Numbered from the stretch's first letter, positions 46,801 to 58,346 are shown. The stretch: DNA of 64,000 nucleotides from Tricholoma matsutake (GCA_026075535.2 AP026547.1:4154001-4218000); one strand, 5' to 3'. The notes: generated from the letters alone by a model not told the origin. A program made the numbers and translations.

Positions 46801-47240
46801 AACTGAGTTCTCCTTGCAAGGCTGCACTTTACTCACAATTTTTGCAGATTTTTATCCTCCTCTTCTTTGTCGTGCACTTTTTTGTCATGGCACCGCTTTG
46901 TCTGGTCTGAATGCCCACCATAACCAAACCCTCGGTTCTGCTCTGCTTTTTTCTGATTCTTGGTGCTGAGGTCTCGTTTGATGGCCTCATATGGTGTTGG
47001 CTTCCTCAGGCTCTCCAGTTCTGCCTCCAGTGTGTTCTGCAAACTTTCCACCAGGCTGTCTCCCTCTAAATCTGAGTATTCTGTCCCCTCAGAGTCATCC
47101 TCGTCATCAGCCTCTGAATCAGTCCATGCAGAGTCACTATCTGAAGACAGGTAATGATTGACAGTTCCATCCCAATCACATTCTTTGTCTGAATTTAGAG
47201 AAGTATATGCCAGTGTGTCATTCTGAATGACTTTGAAGTC
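43810..47240 (-). pseudogene. DDE transposase of the mariner-like element, interrupted by a MITE
   Basis: On the minus strand the pieces read in order. First an acidic N-terminus (SDSAWTDSEADDEDDSEG) with RKPTPYEAIKRDLSTKNQ and NRGFGYGGHSDQTKR; then a low-complexity segment (PSVPSFSIQPPPSLKR). The RNase-H core follows: FTERAFDTQNTR, VLVAHDEMTAQAHDGKKK (catalytic D), GEHALKKKGVGCGMH, NYDGYWTGELFVKQV, then after the MITE LVQEVIKAAGHLCIF, LPKFHCELNFFEFFWGAVKK (catalytic E region) and WEHRMIWWMDAY. I recognise this family from many agaricomycete genomes. Many stops and frameshifts plus the 833-bp insertion at 44585-45417 make it non-functional. Confidence 0.85.
44585..45417. mobile_element. 833-bp hAT-like MITE
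   Basis: Perfect 20-bp inverted ends TAGTGTTTAAAGGTCCAGTC, flanked by the 8-bp direct repeat ACTTCACA (44577-44584, 45418-45425). It has many subterminal GGTCCAGTCC/GGACCAGT motifs and no coding capacity. It interrupts the transposase between its GELFVKQ block and the downstream catalytic region. Confidence 0.93.
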
Positions 47241-47671
47241 CAGCTCATTGAATTCTGAACATAATTCTTGTTGAAGGAGCCGTCCTCATTGAGCACGCAC
47301 TGCAGCTTCTTTCTTGTAGTTTTCATAGTCTTTTTGTGAAATGCAAGGATGCAATTTTCAATTCTACAGACTACTGGTTGGATTGTTGTTCCTAGCTCCA
47401 ACTAATATACTATCAAACCAGTGGTGTTTTTAGTGTATTAGAAAGTTCACATCGGAGCCACTCAGAGCCATTTTCAGAAGAGTTTTGGAATAAAAAATTT
47501 CCATGACCAATTTGGCTGCTGTTCAAAAGTGGTGGTGTTGTGCACCATATATGACCCACATTCTCCGGGTCATGTGAGTTCAGAAATTTCCATAATATCA
47601 TGTGACCACAGCAATTTGCCACATTGCGACAGCTTAACATGTTGGCAAATAAAGGCACTTAGCTTACAGAG

Positions 47672-49065
47672 CTCCCAGGGTGGCCAGTGGCCTTGGATGC
47701 CCTGGCATGCCCTAAGGCACCCTAGGGTAACTGAGGCCCAGTGAAAATCAGATCTAAGTAGAATGAACCAAATAAAATAAAATAGTACCTTTCTATTTTC
47801 TTTGATCTAATTCTGTAGTATTTGCAAAATGACACACTTGTAAATATTTAATTCAATGACAATTCCCATGCCATTGAATCAGATCGAATAACATTGAGTC
47901 ACATCGAATAACATTGAAGTAGGTATAATACATAAATTTGATAGATCTATATTTAGGGTATCCTCCCAATGGGCAGGGTTCCAGCAAATCCAATTCAAGG
48001 AAATTATATTATAGAGTATTGGAATACATGAGGTTATTGTACACAAGTAATACTACTACTACTACTATATAATTAGGGATGTACTAATGTCGACAGAGGA
48101 GGGCAGGTAGCACGATCTGGGTGCAGATTGCTGCAGTCATCATTGTGGTCATGTTGCTCCACGTAGTCGTTGCTGGGCATTAACGTGTTATCATCCATGC
48201 GGAGGGAGGGGGAGGGTGCTGTCACTGCCACCATTGCCTGTTGCTGGCTCACCTCATCACTGCTTGTTGTTGCTTTCTTCATTGGCCAGTATACACCAAC
48301 CTTCTGCCCTATGAGCAGTTTCTCATAGTGGCCTGTGGCTCATAGTGCCCTTGGTCTGATTCCAAACCTTTCAGCCAACACCCTGATTCAACAGGGAGGG
48401 GTGGTGTGGTCTTCGCTGTTGCTGTCGAGTTGTTCCATCGTGCTGGGTCATCCTTTTTGTAGGTGGTCATAGCGGTGCTGGTGAGTGCTGGTGAGTGCTG
48501 GGGTGCTTTCCAAGATGTTGGTTAGTGGCAGACATAGAGGGAAGGTGGGCCTATGCATACCTGGTTGTCAATGGTGCTGCCCTGTGGGTGGTTTACCCCA
48601 TTGTTTGCTGCTGTCTCCCATTTGCCTTGTTCCTGTCAATCTGTCCAACAACTGCTTTCAAAGGCCTTATGGATGGTCTCTTGAGTCTCGAGGGAGGTGT
48701 GGGCAAGGAAAACTGATATGAATAAAAAAGCCTTGCAACGCATGTCAGTGAGGGAACATGGTGGGAAGAAAAGAACTTAGAGAAGAAAAAGTTCTCAGTC
48801 AGGTGACAAGGCAAACACATGCACATGGTTTTCTCTGGGGCATGGAGTTGGATGGATGTGTGTATATGTGGACATCAACGTGATGTGTGTGTAATGTGTG
48901 TGCATTTACAAAGCTTTGTAAGCAAGAGTTTGATGGAAAACTATTTTATTCTACTTTTGACACACTTGCTTCGATTTGCTTTGAACTACTTTGATTCAAT
49001 TTGATTTAATTAGATCCAATTTTCACTGGGACTGAGGCTAACTGAGGACACCCTGGGGACAAAAG
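47672..49065. mobile_element. probable 1.4-kb non-autonomous DNA element
   Basis: The two ends are similar when inverted: CCCAGGGTGGCC at 47672 and the complement of GGACACCCTGGG near 49047-49058. Both continue into a shared CTGAGGC/CAGTGAAAAT..GATCTAA block, over about 90 bp. I could not find a clean target duplication. Inside are short frames only and a TAC microsatellite at about 48053-48068. Confidence 0.45.
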
Positions 49066-49069
49066 TAAA

Positions 49070-50175
49070 TTTCCCAATGAAGGTACAAGATACTTACAAT
49101 AGGTAACCACCCAACGATCTGCATTGAGCCCAACCCCTTACCATTCCAGACATGTCGAGGGAGATTATTAATTTGAGCCATAATGGGGTAGCCCTGTTCA
49201 GAGCCAAATGATGACAGGCAAGTTGTAAGGGGACTAGGGGGGGCTCGGGGGGGTGCCCTGTGTGTCTCTCCTATGTTTTACAGGTGGAGCACCCCTTCCA
49301 ACCTACCCCTTGGTATGATGTCATTCGGTGGCCTTGATCTGCCTATCTCTGCCTTTTCTATTTTTAGATTATTATTTGATTTTTGCAGTCCTCACATATA
49401 CTGGACATTGGCAAAGGGGTCCTCAGAGTTTTCTCTTCAGATTTCCCTTTGCTAGGTGCACCTCCAATCCCTGTAATATGTAGTATAATTTTAACTTTGG
49501 ATTTCCCATTGCTAGAGGCTGAGGTTGCCCTTATACAAGTCTTATCAGCATAGAGTGTGATGGAGATTTGCTTGCCATCCTCTGGGAATTCCATCTGACT
49601 GTATACATTGATCTTTCAAGTCACAAACTTCAAAGTAACTCACCTGTATGCCCCACATGCATGTGCCTGTCCATGGCTCATTCACAAAGTGTACCCACTC
49701 TTTGCCATCAAACCTGTCAAGCCTCACTGTGTCCCATTCACAGACTGTCAGAAGGTAGGGATCCTCTAGAATGTTCATCACCCAAGCCATCAGAGATCAT
49801 GACCAAAATTTATATTTTTGGAGATCACCTCTATAGTCAAGTTTGAGGGTTTGAGGGACAAACTACATTGGTAATGATCAAAGAACATTCACTACTGGGT
49901 ACAGTACACATACAGGTGCCAACTCATCAGATGCTCCAATCCAAAGTTGTTCAAGCTCCTTGTGATCCTGCACCATAAATGGTTCTTGGTGCTTGAGCAG
50001 TTTATGGACAATCTTAATGAGAGTGTTGACCTGTGTATTGGACATAGCTGAATCTAATACAATCTTGGCAAAGCAAAATTCAGCCTGTGAGTGGAAAGGA
50101 AGCCATGGCCTCTTTGAATGAGGAGAAAAAGAATGGGGTCTGGCATGACCGTAATCATTGAAAGCCTTGACTTCT
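49070..50175 (-). pseudogene. Plavaka-like (CACTA-type) transposase fragment split by a solo LTR
   Basis: On the minus strand: KRPWLPFHSQAEFCFAKIVL, NTQVNTLIKIVHKLLKHQE, DHKELEQLWIGASDELAPV, then EDPYLLTVCEWDTVRLDRFD, VHFVNEPWTGTCMWGIQ, and ISITLYADKT. After the LTR the same gene continues as SSFGSEQGYPIMAQINNLPR and GLGSMQIVGWLPI up to a likely splice donor near 49100. This order is characteristic of Plavaka transposases (E/Spm relatives) of Agaricomycetes. The catalytic core would be downstream and is missing, cut off where the element at 47672-49065 begins. Several frame changes are present. Confidence 0.8.
49224..49535 (+). repeat. solo LTR of gypsy family B
   Basis: 312 bp, from TGTAAGGGGACTAGG to GCCCTTATA, flanked by the 5-bp duplication CAAGT (49219-49223, 49536-49540). 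It is more diverged from the family B LTRs at 33351 and 38849 than they are from each other, so it is an older insertion reduced by LTR-LTR recombination. Confidence 0.95.
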
Positions 50176-53100
50176 ACTGGTCACTTAGAGTGAGGGTGGT
50201 ATCTCCTGTGGATATCATCCCACTGTGGATGTCATGGTGATGCCAGGGGTTCTGAACTCACAGTGGATGCTGGAAAGCTTGAGTGAGTGCAGGAATATGA
50301 TGTCAAAAACTACACACCACCAAGATGGTCTTTGTTGGTTTTGGTTATGTTAGGGGCAATATTGGAGCTAGTGACCAGTGAATTGCCCACTTGCTGTGAT
50401 CAGCTGCATTTTGTGGGAACAGGCTTTACATGGGGAAGATGGGGCAGGCAGATGGCTCCTGCCAGTTGTGATATATCAGCTTTGAATGGCATAAGGATGA
50501 AGCACACAGTAAAGATGAGAATGTACCCTTCATTGGCATTGCTTGCTCATGGGGCATCATGAGCCATGGTAATGTATGTTGCATGGGAGCTGGGGCCAGG
50601 TCTCCAGAGGTAATTCTTTGTGTTCTAAGTTTGAAATATTGAAAGGAGAAGGCAAGAAAAACATGGTGTACTTACCTGGCCTGGAAGCGCCACCTGCAAT
50701 GATTAAACCTGGCAATTTTGGCAATCAATATCCTGCACAGATTGTCAAAAGAAATGGAGGGGACACAAAGTTTTGTCCACTCACTGGGTGGCTGCACATG
50801 CTGTCCATGTCAATTTGCTTCAGATTCCTTATAATGTTGACATCTTGCAGCCATTGGAAGGCATTTTCATTGGTGATTAGGCATGCTGTGTGACAAGAAC
50901 TCCTGGCCACATCTGGAGCATTTCGTCTTCTGCAGGGCCATAATGAAGGTAAACACAATTACAAGTGAAGGAGAATAAGGGAAAAGAATGGGAGTGATGA
51001 TACAGTATACAGACAACAAGGATGAACATTGAACATTCAATGTTGTTGATCAAATCACATCAAGACCCATGTGATCTGGTCATGACCTTAATCCAGATTA
51101 TCAAAGGATCATAAGCTTGATCTAATCTGGGTTATAACAAAGTCAGATAATAACCCAGGCCAGATACTTCCAACACAGGGTTATCCAACTTGAACAAACA
51201 TTAAACTTTTGAAGCATAGAATTTGAAGCCTATGCCAAAATGCCGCTGGATGGTTCCTAGGTTCCTGAAAAAAATAAATTGGGGAAAAAAACTGTCCAGC
51301 GCTATAATGTTCTACATCGTATGTAGCCTTATGTAGCCCATCTAAGCTATGGCTACTATGAGATACTATGGGCTTGGCATAATTGCTACTGTTTGCTATG
51401 AGCTTGGCATATTTGCTACAGTTTATTATGGGAAAAATCAGGGTTTGCTGATGAGGGCTGAGACTGGATAAGGCGTCCTGGCATCTGGTGCACTGTTATG
51501 ATGTACAACGTGCTTGACTTTTTCTGTTTACAGTATGTTTTCTTGGAGATTTCTTCAACCTCCATCACACACATAATACTCAGTAAAAAAGAATGTGATG
51601 TGATTGTCAAAAAATTGACAAAACTTGACGATTACATCACATTTTCAACCATATTTAGTCAGGCCATTGTGTGGTTGCACATCACTTTCACATGACTAAA
51701 TGGAGGTTTTTTGACAATCACATCAATGGGTGACTTTCCACAGGATTAAAATAAAAATATTCAAGAATCAAACCTTATTTGACAGGGTGCCACTATTTTA
51801 TAATCTCGACTGTAATGCACCTCAATTAAACAATTTGAGAAATATTACCATACAATGAGATCTCACTGGCAGTCCAGCAGAAGTTGAGCAGAAGTACAAA
51901 GTATGGATGATCTTGCACTCATACAGCACTGGCAAGAAGTGGAGGAAGAAATGGAATTGCAAGATTATGAAAACACTCAGATCACTGTGATGGCAGGATT
52001 TATTTTACTGGAGTGGAGGAGGCAAAGCTCTTCTGTACCTGCAACCACAATGCAAGCTGGCTCTATCTTTGATGTGCTCAGCTACTCCTGAATCCTCATG
52101 CAAACACTCCTCAGACACCACCACAACTATTATCACAATAATGGGATTTACGTAATGTATCTACATACCCTTTGAATACACCTGATTTGTTTGGTGACTA
52201 CCAAAAATAGTTTATTCTCATCTGTAGACTCTATTCAAAGGGGGGAAGGCCATGAACAGATTAAGGTTTATTCCAACCATCTAAGCAAGATCCATGTCTG
52301 ATTGGACCCTTGTGAGACTCGGCATGTCAGCACAGCAGCGTATATTCAACAAATTTATTCTATTCAGCTGAATAAACTGGGAAGTCACCCAATTTTACAT
52401 AAATCCTCTTTTACTGAGCATAATATTGCATACAGCTAAACTACATTAGTCTTTGTCATTCCCTTACATAAGTTTATCCGGATTTGATCTAACTACATTC
52501 TTATCTGGATGGCACAGCAGGCCATTGGGGCTCCAGACCCGAGTTTTTATCCAAATTGTATCTGGCATAGCCAAATTTTGCTTGATTTTTATCTGTCACC
52601 AAAATCCCTGAAGCTGACATTGGCAAAGCTGTACTTCCTCCTGCAAAGTGTAGGCTGCATCATATGGAGCAAATTATGATCTCGATGACAATGAGATACT
52701 GACAGTTCTTGACTAGTAGTACTATATTGCCCAATTGGTCTGAAATCTCCCAGGGAGTCTGAAATTCAATTTCTACATTTTATCTGCTTGTGCAATCCCC
52801 CCAGAGTTTTATGGGATCTACTTGACTAGTAGTAATGGATGTATGTATAATTTCACTAAGGAATACAAGCTGTGGAAGCAGTCAAGAAACAGTAGCTGGA
52901 GTGATCAAACAGTGATACAAATGAAAATGTCTTGTTCACCATGGCAAAAACCACTCCCAAAGCCTGAAAAAATTTGACAGGACACCTACACTATACCAGA
53001 CTACGGTAGCATGCTCTCTTCAAATCTCCAGGGGTGTTGTGCCCATGTTCAAGAGTGATGAAGGGACAGTGTCAATTTTGTCACACTTTGTCACGGTAAA

Positions 53101-53280
53101 ATTGAATGTCCACTGGCCAGCTCAATGGCAAGTGGCTCGAGATGCTGAGGCATGAGAAATCATTGAATTGAAGTATATACAACTATGTAGAAAGTAAGGT
53201 AGGACCTATAGGATGAAATATACTGAGAATTAGGATGAAATGAGTTGTAGAATTGGGTATGATCTAGGGTAGTGCTGGCA
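50176..53280. other. AT-rich decayed sequence without recognisable genes
   Basis: Only short frames. 51590-51727 contains a small hairpin-like inverted repeat (GATGTGATTGTCAAAAAA and its complement). Probably old transposon remains. Confidence 0.4.
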
Positions 53281-54330
53281 GGCTGAGAAGGTGGATGTTT
53301 GTTTGAAAGTGGGGGCAAAGGTGGATAGGAAGGAGGATAGTGTGTGCTGTAATGATTCTAAAGCATGTCTGTGGGGTAGAAACCAAAATGGTGATGATTT
53401 AGTGGGGCAGGAGGGAAAGTGTTGTGAAATATACTCAGACCGACAACTGGTAAGTTCACGATGTTTGTGGTGAGTGGGAGCTGTGATGCAGATCCGGAAG
53501 CTTGAGGTGCTGAAGGGATGGGTGGTGGATTATTGAAAGTTTGAGTCTGGGCCACATCATTCATGTCTGCTCGCCATCTGGGGGCACGGTTAAACAGGCC
53601 AGTAAACCTGTCGCTGTCCTGAAGCCATGAATGGGAGTCAAAGAAGGTATTGATTCAACGAACCAATACCTCTTTAGTGCAGTCCTCCAGGAGGGACAGC
53701 ATGCCTGCAATCTCCTGCAAATCTGGCTTGCTCTTTGAAGAGAGGAAACCTGTAAAAGGTGCATTGGGCGCACATGCTTGACGCTGCTGCTCCCTGTCAT
53801 TCTCTTTCTGCTTTCATCATGCTGCCACATCCTTCTTCTTCTGTTCCTTTGCCTTTCGCTCTGCATCCTAGCCATTTGCCCTCCACCGACATCAAAACTT
53901 GTGCCTCCACGTTAAGCTTCTGCCGCTTGCTTGGTTTGTTGGCCCATTCATTATTTTTGCGCTTCTTGTTTTGTAGCTCAAGCTTGACCATCTTGACATG
54001 GCCTTGGAACGCTGCCATATTGGACTCGAGCTGGGAAATCCACGTGAAAAGGACAGGATCATGATAGAATTGGGCTGGGGGAATGGGAGAGACTTTAGGT
54101 GGTGGTGGTAGTGGTGGTGTCAAGAACTGTTCCTCACCCCATTGGAACCCGCATCCATCCGACCCTTTCCTGCACGTCGAACATGACTTTTGCCTATGCC
54201 TCCCAATTTTGTTCCCAGCTGCCTTGCACTGCCCACACTGCTGTGCACCAGGCTGCCTTGTACAGCATCCACGGCTGCCTTTCCAAGGCTGCCATCTCTA
54301 TTGCAAATTCGACTATGGATTCCTGTGCGG
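53280..54330 (-). pseudogene. decayed gene with Cys cluster and coiled coil, unknown
   Basis: The minus-strand frame from about 54300 reads CCTRQPGAQQCGQCKAAGNK and SCSTCRKGSDGCGFQWGEEQ, a Cys cluster spaced like small zinc-binding modules. Then come a Pro-rich stretch, a helical part (WISQLESNMAAFQGHVKMVK) and a basic segment (QNKKRKNNEWANKPSKRQK). A continuation at 53875-53561 (RQRNRRRRMWQHDESRKRM) is in another frame. I have seen similar low-complexity Cys-cluster proteins in agaricomycetes but cannot name a function. It lies immediately upstream of gypsy family C. Confidence 0.4.
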
Positions 54331-55054
54331 CTCCCACTAGATAATTTATCTACACAGTTGAGACACTGCTGCAGTCTTCGTTCCTGTTCCGCATTATTCC
54401 AGACTACAGTATTTGACTTAGTTAGTTTTGCCTTGTATTCCTCAGTTTGTATATCGACATAGACTCGACTTTACCCTGCCAATCTAAAACCTCCTTCTAC
54501 TCCAACCCCTGTCCTCTAAGAGTCTGAACTCCATTCGACTCAACCTCTAGTCTCCCTCTGAAGTTCTAGTCTCATCTGAACTTAACCTAAGTCCCTCTGT
54601 ACTCCTCCCCGCATTTACCCACACTCTCCCGCTCCTACCTCTAAACCCTTGACTTGAAATTAGAACACCAGATGAGGTGAAGGGTGCAGCTTCTTACAAG
54701 CTGAAGCCAAGTCCTTTCCGTTTCCCCTCCCGCAGAATCTGCATCGACCCGACAATCTCCTGCTATCATCATCTGCAGTGTCCGGTCGGATTCCAAAGTG
54801 GCCTCTAGGATCAGTTCTTAACAGTATATACAAACTCACACTTCACTTGTCCATTCCTCTCTATGACCCCTACTGAGACCCACCAGCGCACAACAAGAAA
54901 TTCCCAATGCACTGGTACTATTCCAGAGATCTCTGCAATCCAGTGATCCACCCTTTCTGACCCTTGACCCACTACTACATTTGGAGTGTCTTCCAGACCC
55001 TCAAACATCTTTCAACAAATTGGCTCAGGAGCCCCCTCAATCAGTGCCAATCTC
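54331..55054 (+). other. putative leader/5' LTR region of gypsy family C
   Basis: C/T-rich, non-coding, upstream of a gag frame. A 5' LTR is expected here, but no second LTR exists in the window, so its limits cannot be placed. Confidence 0.35.
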
Positions 55055-56215
55055 ATGTCCACCCGTGCCCCGCAACCTTCTGGCAACCCAGAAGGTTTTC
55101 GATCAAGAATTCCCCTTGAGTACATAAGGGGCATCGACCAGCCTGAACCCTATGGGTTGGAAGATTGTGGTCTAGAGGATGGACCTCCTGGCAGACCCGA
55201 CAGCCCTGGGGGTGACCCTGATCCCAATGATCCTGACGATCAACCTCCCGCAGGGGGAAACCCTGATCCAGGGGATAGGTTCATAGATGTTCTTTACAAC
55301 CTCTCGGAGAGTATCTGCACCCTCCGACAAAACAACGCACCTAAGACCAAGAAAATCAAAGTTTGCGATCCCGACACTTTCGATGGCTCCAACCCAAAGA
55401 AACTTAGAGACTTCCTAGTCTCATGTAATCTTCATTTCTGTGACCACCCGCACGTATTTTCCTCTGATGAGAAAAAGATCATATTTATCCTTTCTTATCT
55501 TAAAGGATCAGCTCTCAGTTGGTTTGAACCTGGTCTTAATGACCTGACAGATTCTGCACACTGGATGTGGGACTATGAAGCTTTCCTTGCCGAGCTGGAA
55601 AGCAACTTTGGTCTGCACAACCCAGTCAGAGATGCAGAAAAAGCTCTCTCTGACCTAGCAATGAAGAAAGGTGGTCGCATCACGAAATATAACGTTGACT
55701 TCTGGGAATTAGCTTCTAGGGTCAACTGGAATGAAGCAGCCCTTCGTGACCACTATTTCCATGGTCTTCTGCTCCGACTTTGCATAGAAGTTCTTTGGGG
55801 TGGTAAACCCGACACCCTTGCAGAACTGCACTTGAAAGCACAGGACTGTGATGATATCTATTGGATACAGGAGGATGAATCCCGTTATGAAACAAAGAAT
55901 TCCAGTAACTCTAGTCGGAAGGACTCTTCCCCACCGACAAACCAAGCCACTTCAAACTCCGCTCGTGGTAACACCTCCAACCAGCAGTCTTCTGCGACAA
56001 AGAACACTTCCTGGGACAAGCCCAAGTCGTCCATCTCCAATAAGTTGGGGAAGAACGGCAAGCTTACTGGGGAGGAACGAGAATGTTGCATGAGAGAACA
56101 ACTTTGTCTCTACTGCGGTGAGGAAGGGCACATAGCAGGAAACTGCCCGAAATCCAAAGCCGCAAAAGCCCATGCATCCACTGTCATTCCCGAGACTATG
56201 GACTCAGAAAAATAG
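55055..56215 (+). CDS. gag of a third Ty3/gypsy family (C)
   Basis: ATG at 55055 (MSTRAPQPSGNPEG), TAG at 56213-56215, about 386 residues without stops. A Pro/Asp-rich N-terminus (GGDPDPNDPDDQPPAGGNPD) precedes the capsid domain (PDTFDGSNPKKLRDFLVSC, KIIFILSYLKGSALSWFEPG, FLAELESNFGLHNP, KYNVDFWELASRVNW, LAELHLKAQDCDD), a Ser/Asn-rich linker and a CCHC zinc knuckle CLYCGEEGHIAGNC. It packages element RNA. The stop follows an A5 run (56208-56212), where a -1 shift enters the protease frame. The gag is intact although the element is truncated downstream. Confidence 0.9.
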   Translation: MSTRAPQPSGNPEGFRSRIPLEYIRGIDQPEPYGLEDCGLEDGPPGRPDSPGGDPDPNDPDDQPPAGGNPDPGDRFIDVLYNLSESICTLRQNNAPKTKKIKVCDPDTFDGSNPKKLRDFLVSCNLHFCDHPHVFSSDEKKIIFILSYLKGSALSWFEPGLNDLTDSAHWMWDYEAFLAELESNFGLHNPVRDAEKALSDLAMKKGGRITKYNVDFWELASRVNWNEAALRDHYFHGLLLRLCIEVLWGGKPDTLAELHLKAQDCDDIYWIQEDESRYETKNSSNSSRKDSSPPTNQATSNSARGNTSNQQSSATKNTSWDKPKSSISNKLGKNGKLTGEERECCMREQLCLYCGEEGHIAGNCPKSKAAKAHASTVIPETMDSEK

Positions 56216-57153
56216 TCCACAACCCTCAGGATACAGCCATTGGGGCTGGGGGTTGCATTGACCTTACCCACTTGGCTGCCTACGTTCATCTCAATGCATC
56301 TGCTCTTTCTGACCCTGACTCCCTAACCATTCTTTTAACCTTTCCCGACTCGTCTGCCCCTTTCCGAACCCTTATCGACTCTGGCTCCTCCCACTGCTTC
56401 CTTGACTCCTCTTTCGTGTTGAATAACCAACTCAGCATGGAATCCATTAACCCGATCAGTTTATGACTCTTTGATGGAACTTGCAACTCCACCATAACTC
56501 AGATCGTCAAACTCCCAGTCACCTTCCCTGCTGGTGAAGTATTCAATTTGTCATTTTATGTAACCTCCCTCGACTCTTCCTGTTCCACCGTACTCAGTCA
56601 TAACTGGCTGAAGCAATACAATCCGTTGATTGACTGGTCTTCAAGCCAACTCACTTTCCGCTCTGCAGATCATAGAGGTCCAGCACCCCTGATGTCACCT
56701 TTGTCCCCAAATCTTCCAGTAGAAATCCTCGACTCTTCCGCACTTTCTGAACCCCCCATTCCTCCTAAGTTTACACCTCCTGACATCTCCTTCATCAACG
56801 CTGCCACTTATGCGCATGCTAGCAAACTTCCTGGGGCAATAGCTTTTCAGATGACCTTTGCTCCAGAAGGGTTATCTGCCCACTCCGCCCATTACACTAA
56901 CTCCTCTGACCTTTCCGATATTCTGCCCAAGTATCATGAATTCACTGATGTCTTTAATAAGACTAAAGCGGATACCCTTCCTCTGCTGATGATGCTCAAC
57001 CCAGAAACCCAAACAAAACCCACAAAAGGCTTCAGATGGTATAACACGAGTCAGAGGAAGGATGCGAGGCCCTCTAGACATCACATGTCAGACCGACCAT
57101 CAAATAGTCATAAAACAACTGCTTGTCGAAGCAGTTCAAGGCTAAAAGGATGA
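56208..57153 (+). pseudogene. protease and start of pol, family C, truncated before reverse transcriptase
   Basis: In the -1 frame relative to gag: IGAGGCIDLTHLAAYVHLNA, the retropepsin site TLIDSGSSHCFLDSSF, then SLDSSCSTVLSHNWLKQYNP and IDWSSSQLTF. TGA at 56464 (PISL-stop-LFDG) fits an Arg codon. The frame continues to SDILPKYHEFTDVFNKTKAD, the usual segment just before RT, then changes to sequence I do not recognise (GFRWYNTSQRKDARPSRHH) and stops at 57153. RT, RNase H, integrase and 3' LTR are absent; the break coincides with the start of the inverted repeat. Confidence 0.85.
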
Positions 57154-58152
57154 TTTTCGAGGTGTTGCGATGATTTTCGAGACTTTGCGATGATTTTCGA
57201 GATGTCGCGATATTCTTTGAAGAGGTTTCGAGGAACTTCGAGTGCACAGATATGTTCGGATGCAAGATCGGGGGACTAGATGGGTAGTAGAAGTGACAAA
57301 AAGGCTAATCGAGGGAAGCGAGAGCGAAAATAGCGTAATGTGAGGAATTTTGAGAAATTTTGAGGAAGTTTAGCATAAAACACCAAACTTTGGACTGAAT
57401 AAGACTAAACTGTACTCTCAAATCACTGTGATCTGGGAGGAAGACGACGACTTTCTTGTTTCTCTTTGTATCTAGTACATCTTTTTATATAAAATAAAGA
57501 AAGTACCTAAAAAGGCTAGAGAACATGTGTAGAACATGAGGCAAAAGATATGAGTTAAGGCACAAGGCCAAAAAGGAGACTAGAATCCGAACAAGAAAGA
57601 TATATATCATATGATGAAAGAGTAATAAAGGGTATAGAACTAAAAGGGGACTGTCCTTTGTGTATAAACTGCACTAAGTCTCGCAATAATGCATCCAGCA
57701 GGTTCTGTGCGCGATAGGGACTTGGAACGAGGCTGACCTACTATCAGCAAGTTTGAGCACAAGTTGGAATACTTCCTGGCACATGTTATTCCACCATATA
57801 GATAACAAATGCAGTGCCCGATGTCGCTCACAGTCTCTCGATATTGATTGATGATGCTTGCAGTCTCTCGATATTGATCAATGATGCTCGATGATGCTCG
57901 ATGATGTTTGATCGTGTTTGATCATGTTTGATACGATGCTCACGATGCTCGATGATGTTCAACAATGTTCGATCGCGTTCAATACAATGCTCAACCACGT
58001 TTGATGATGCTCGCGCATTCGATGCAATATCGCGCTTAATAGACTTGGTCGGGAGTGGTCACACTGCTTCTGGGACCTCATGTGAGTTATCCGATGTGAT
58101 TAGAATGTGGTCAAAATGGTGAATCAGCCTTTGAGCCGAGGAGACAACCTAT
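57150..58152. repeat. left arm of a long inverted repeat
   Basis: The complement of 63082-64000 with high similarity and small gaps, clear from 57211 and ending at GGAGACAACCTATC (58139-58152). It contains an AAGATGTAC/TATATAAAA block (57480-57495) and degenerate CGATGATGCT-type repeats (57835-58010). No protein-coding content of its own except the last 45 bp, which overlap a copia-gag-like frame. Confidence 0.85.
57835..58010. repeat. degenerate 10-11 bp GATG-rich repeats
   Basis: Roughly 14 imperfect units of the form CGATGATGCT/TGATGTTCGA, mirrored at about 63215-63380 in the right arm. Units in the two arms differ in number and sequence. Confidence 0.75.
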
Positions 58153-58346
58153 CACCACCTCAGGCCAATAAGCTTTCCGCTGTCAAGCACAAAGGGGGAA
58201 ACCCCAAATGGCACCCCAAAGAAGGGCAAAACAACAATGGAGAGTTGTCCCAAAAGCATGGACAATGCAGGGACAAGAAGACTAAAGAGGATAAGCCCAA
58301 AGAGAAGCATACCCACCTCGCCTCCAGTGCCTTTACCACTATAAAT
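58107..58346 (+). pseudogene. fragment of a Ty1/copia-like gag
   Basis: The frame reads NKLSAVKHKGGNPKWHPKEG, then a Lys/Gln-rich stretch and HTHLASSAF. This matches the basic KRKGGNP..AHLASS segment that follows capsid in gag of basidiomycete copia elements, as I remember it. It is cut at 58347 by the family A LTR. Its first codons lie in the left arm of the inverted repeat. Confidence 0.5.

Larger units (their letters stand above)
43587..47547 (-). mobile_element. Tc1/mariner-like DNA transposon, decayed
   Basis: Inverted ends TGGTGCACAACACC (43587) and GGTGTTGTGCACCA (ending 47547), each flanked by TA (43585-43586, 47548-47549), the target duplication of Tc1/mariner/pogo elements. It carries one transposase gene on the minus strand, interrupted by a MITE. 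The repeat similarity extends with small gaps (CACCACTTT) inward. Confidence 0.8.
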
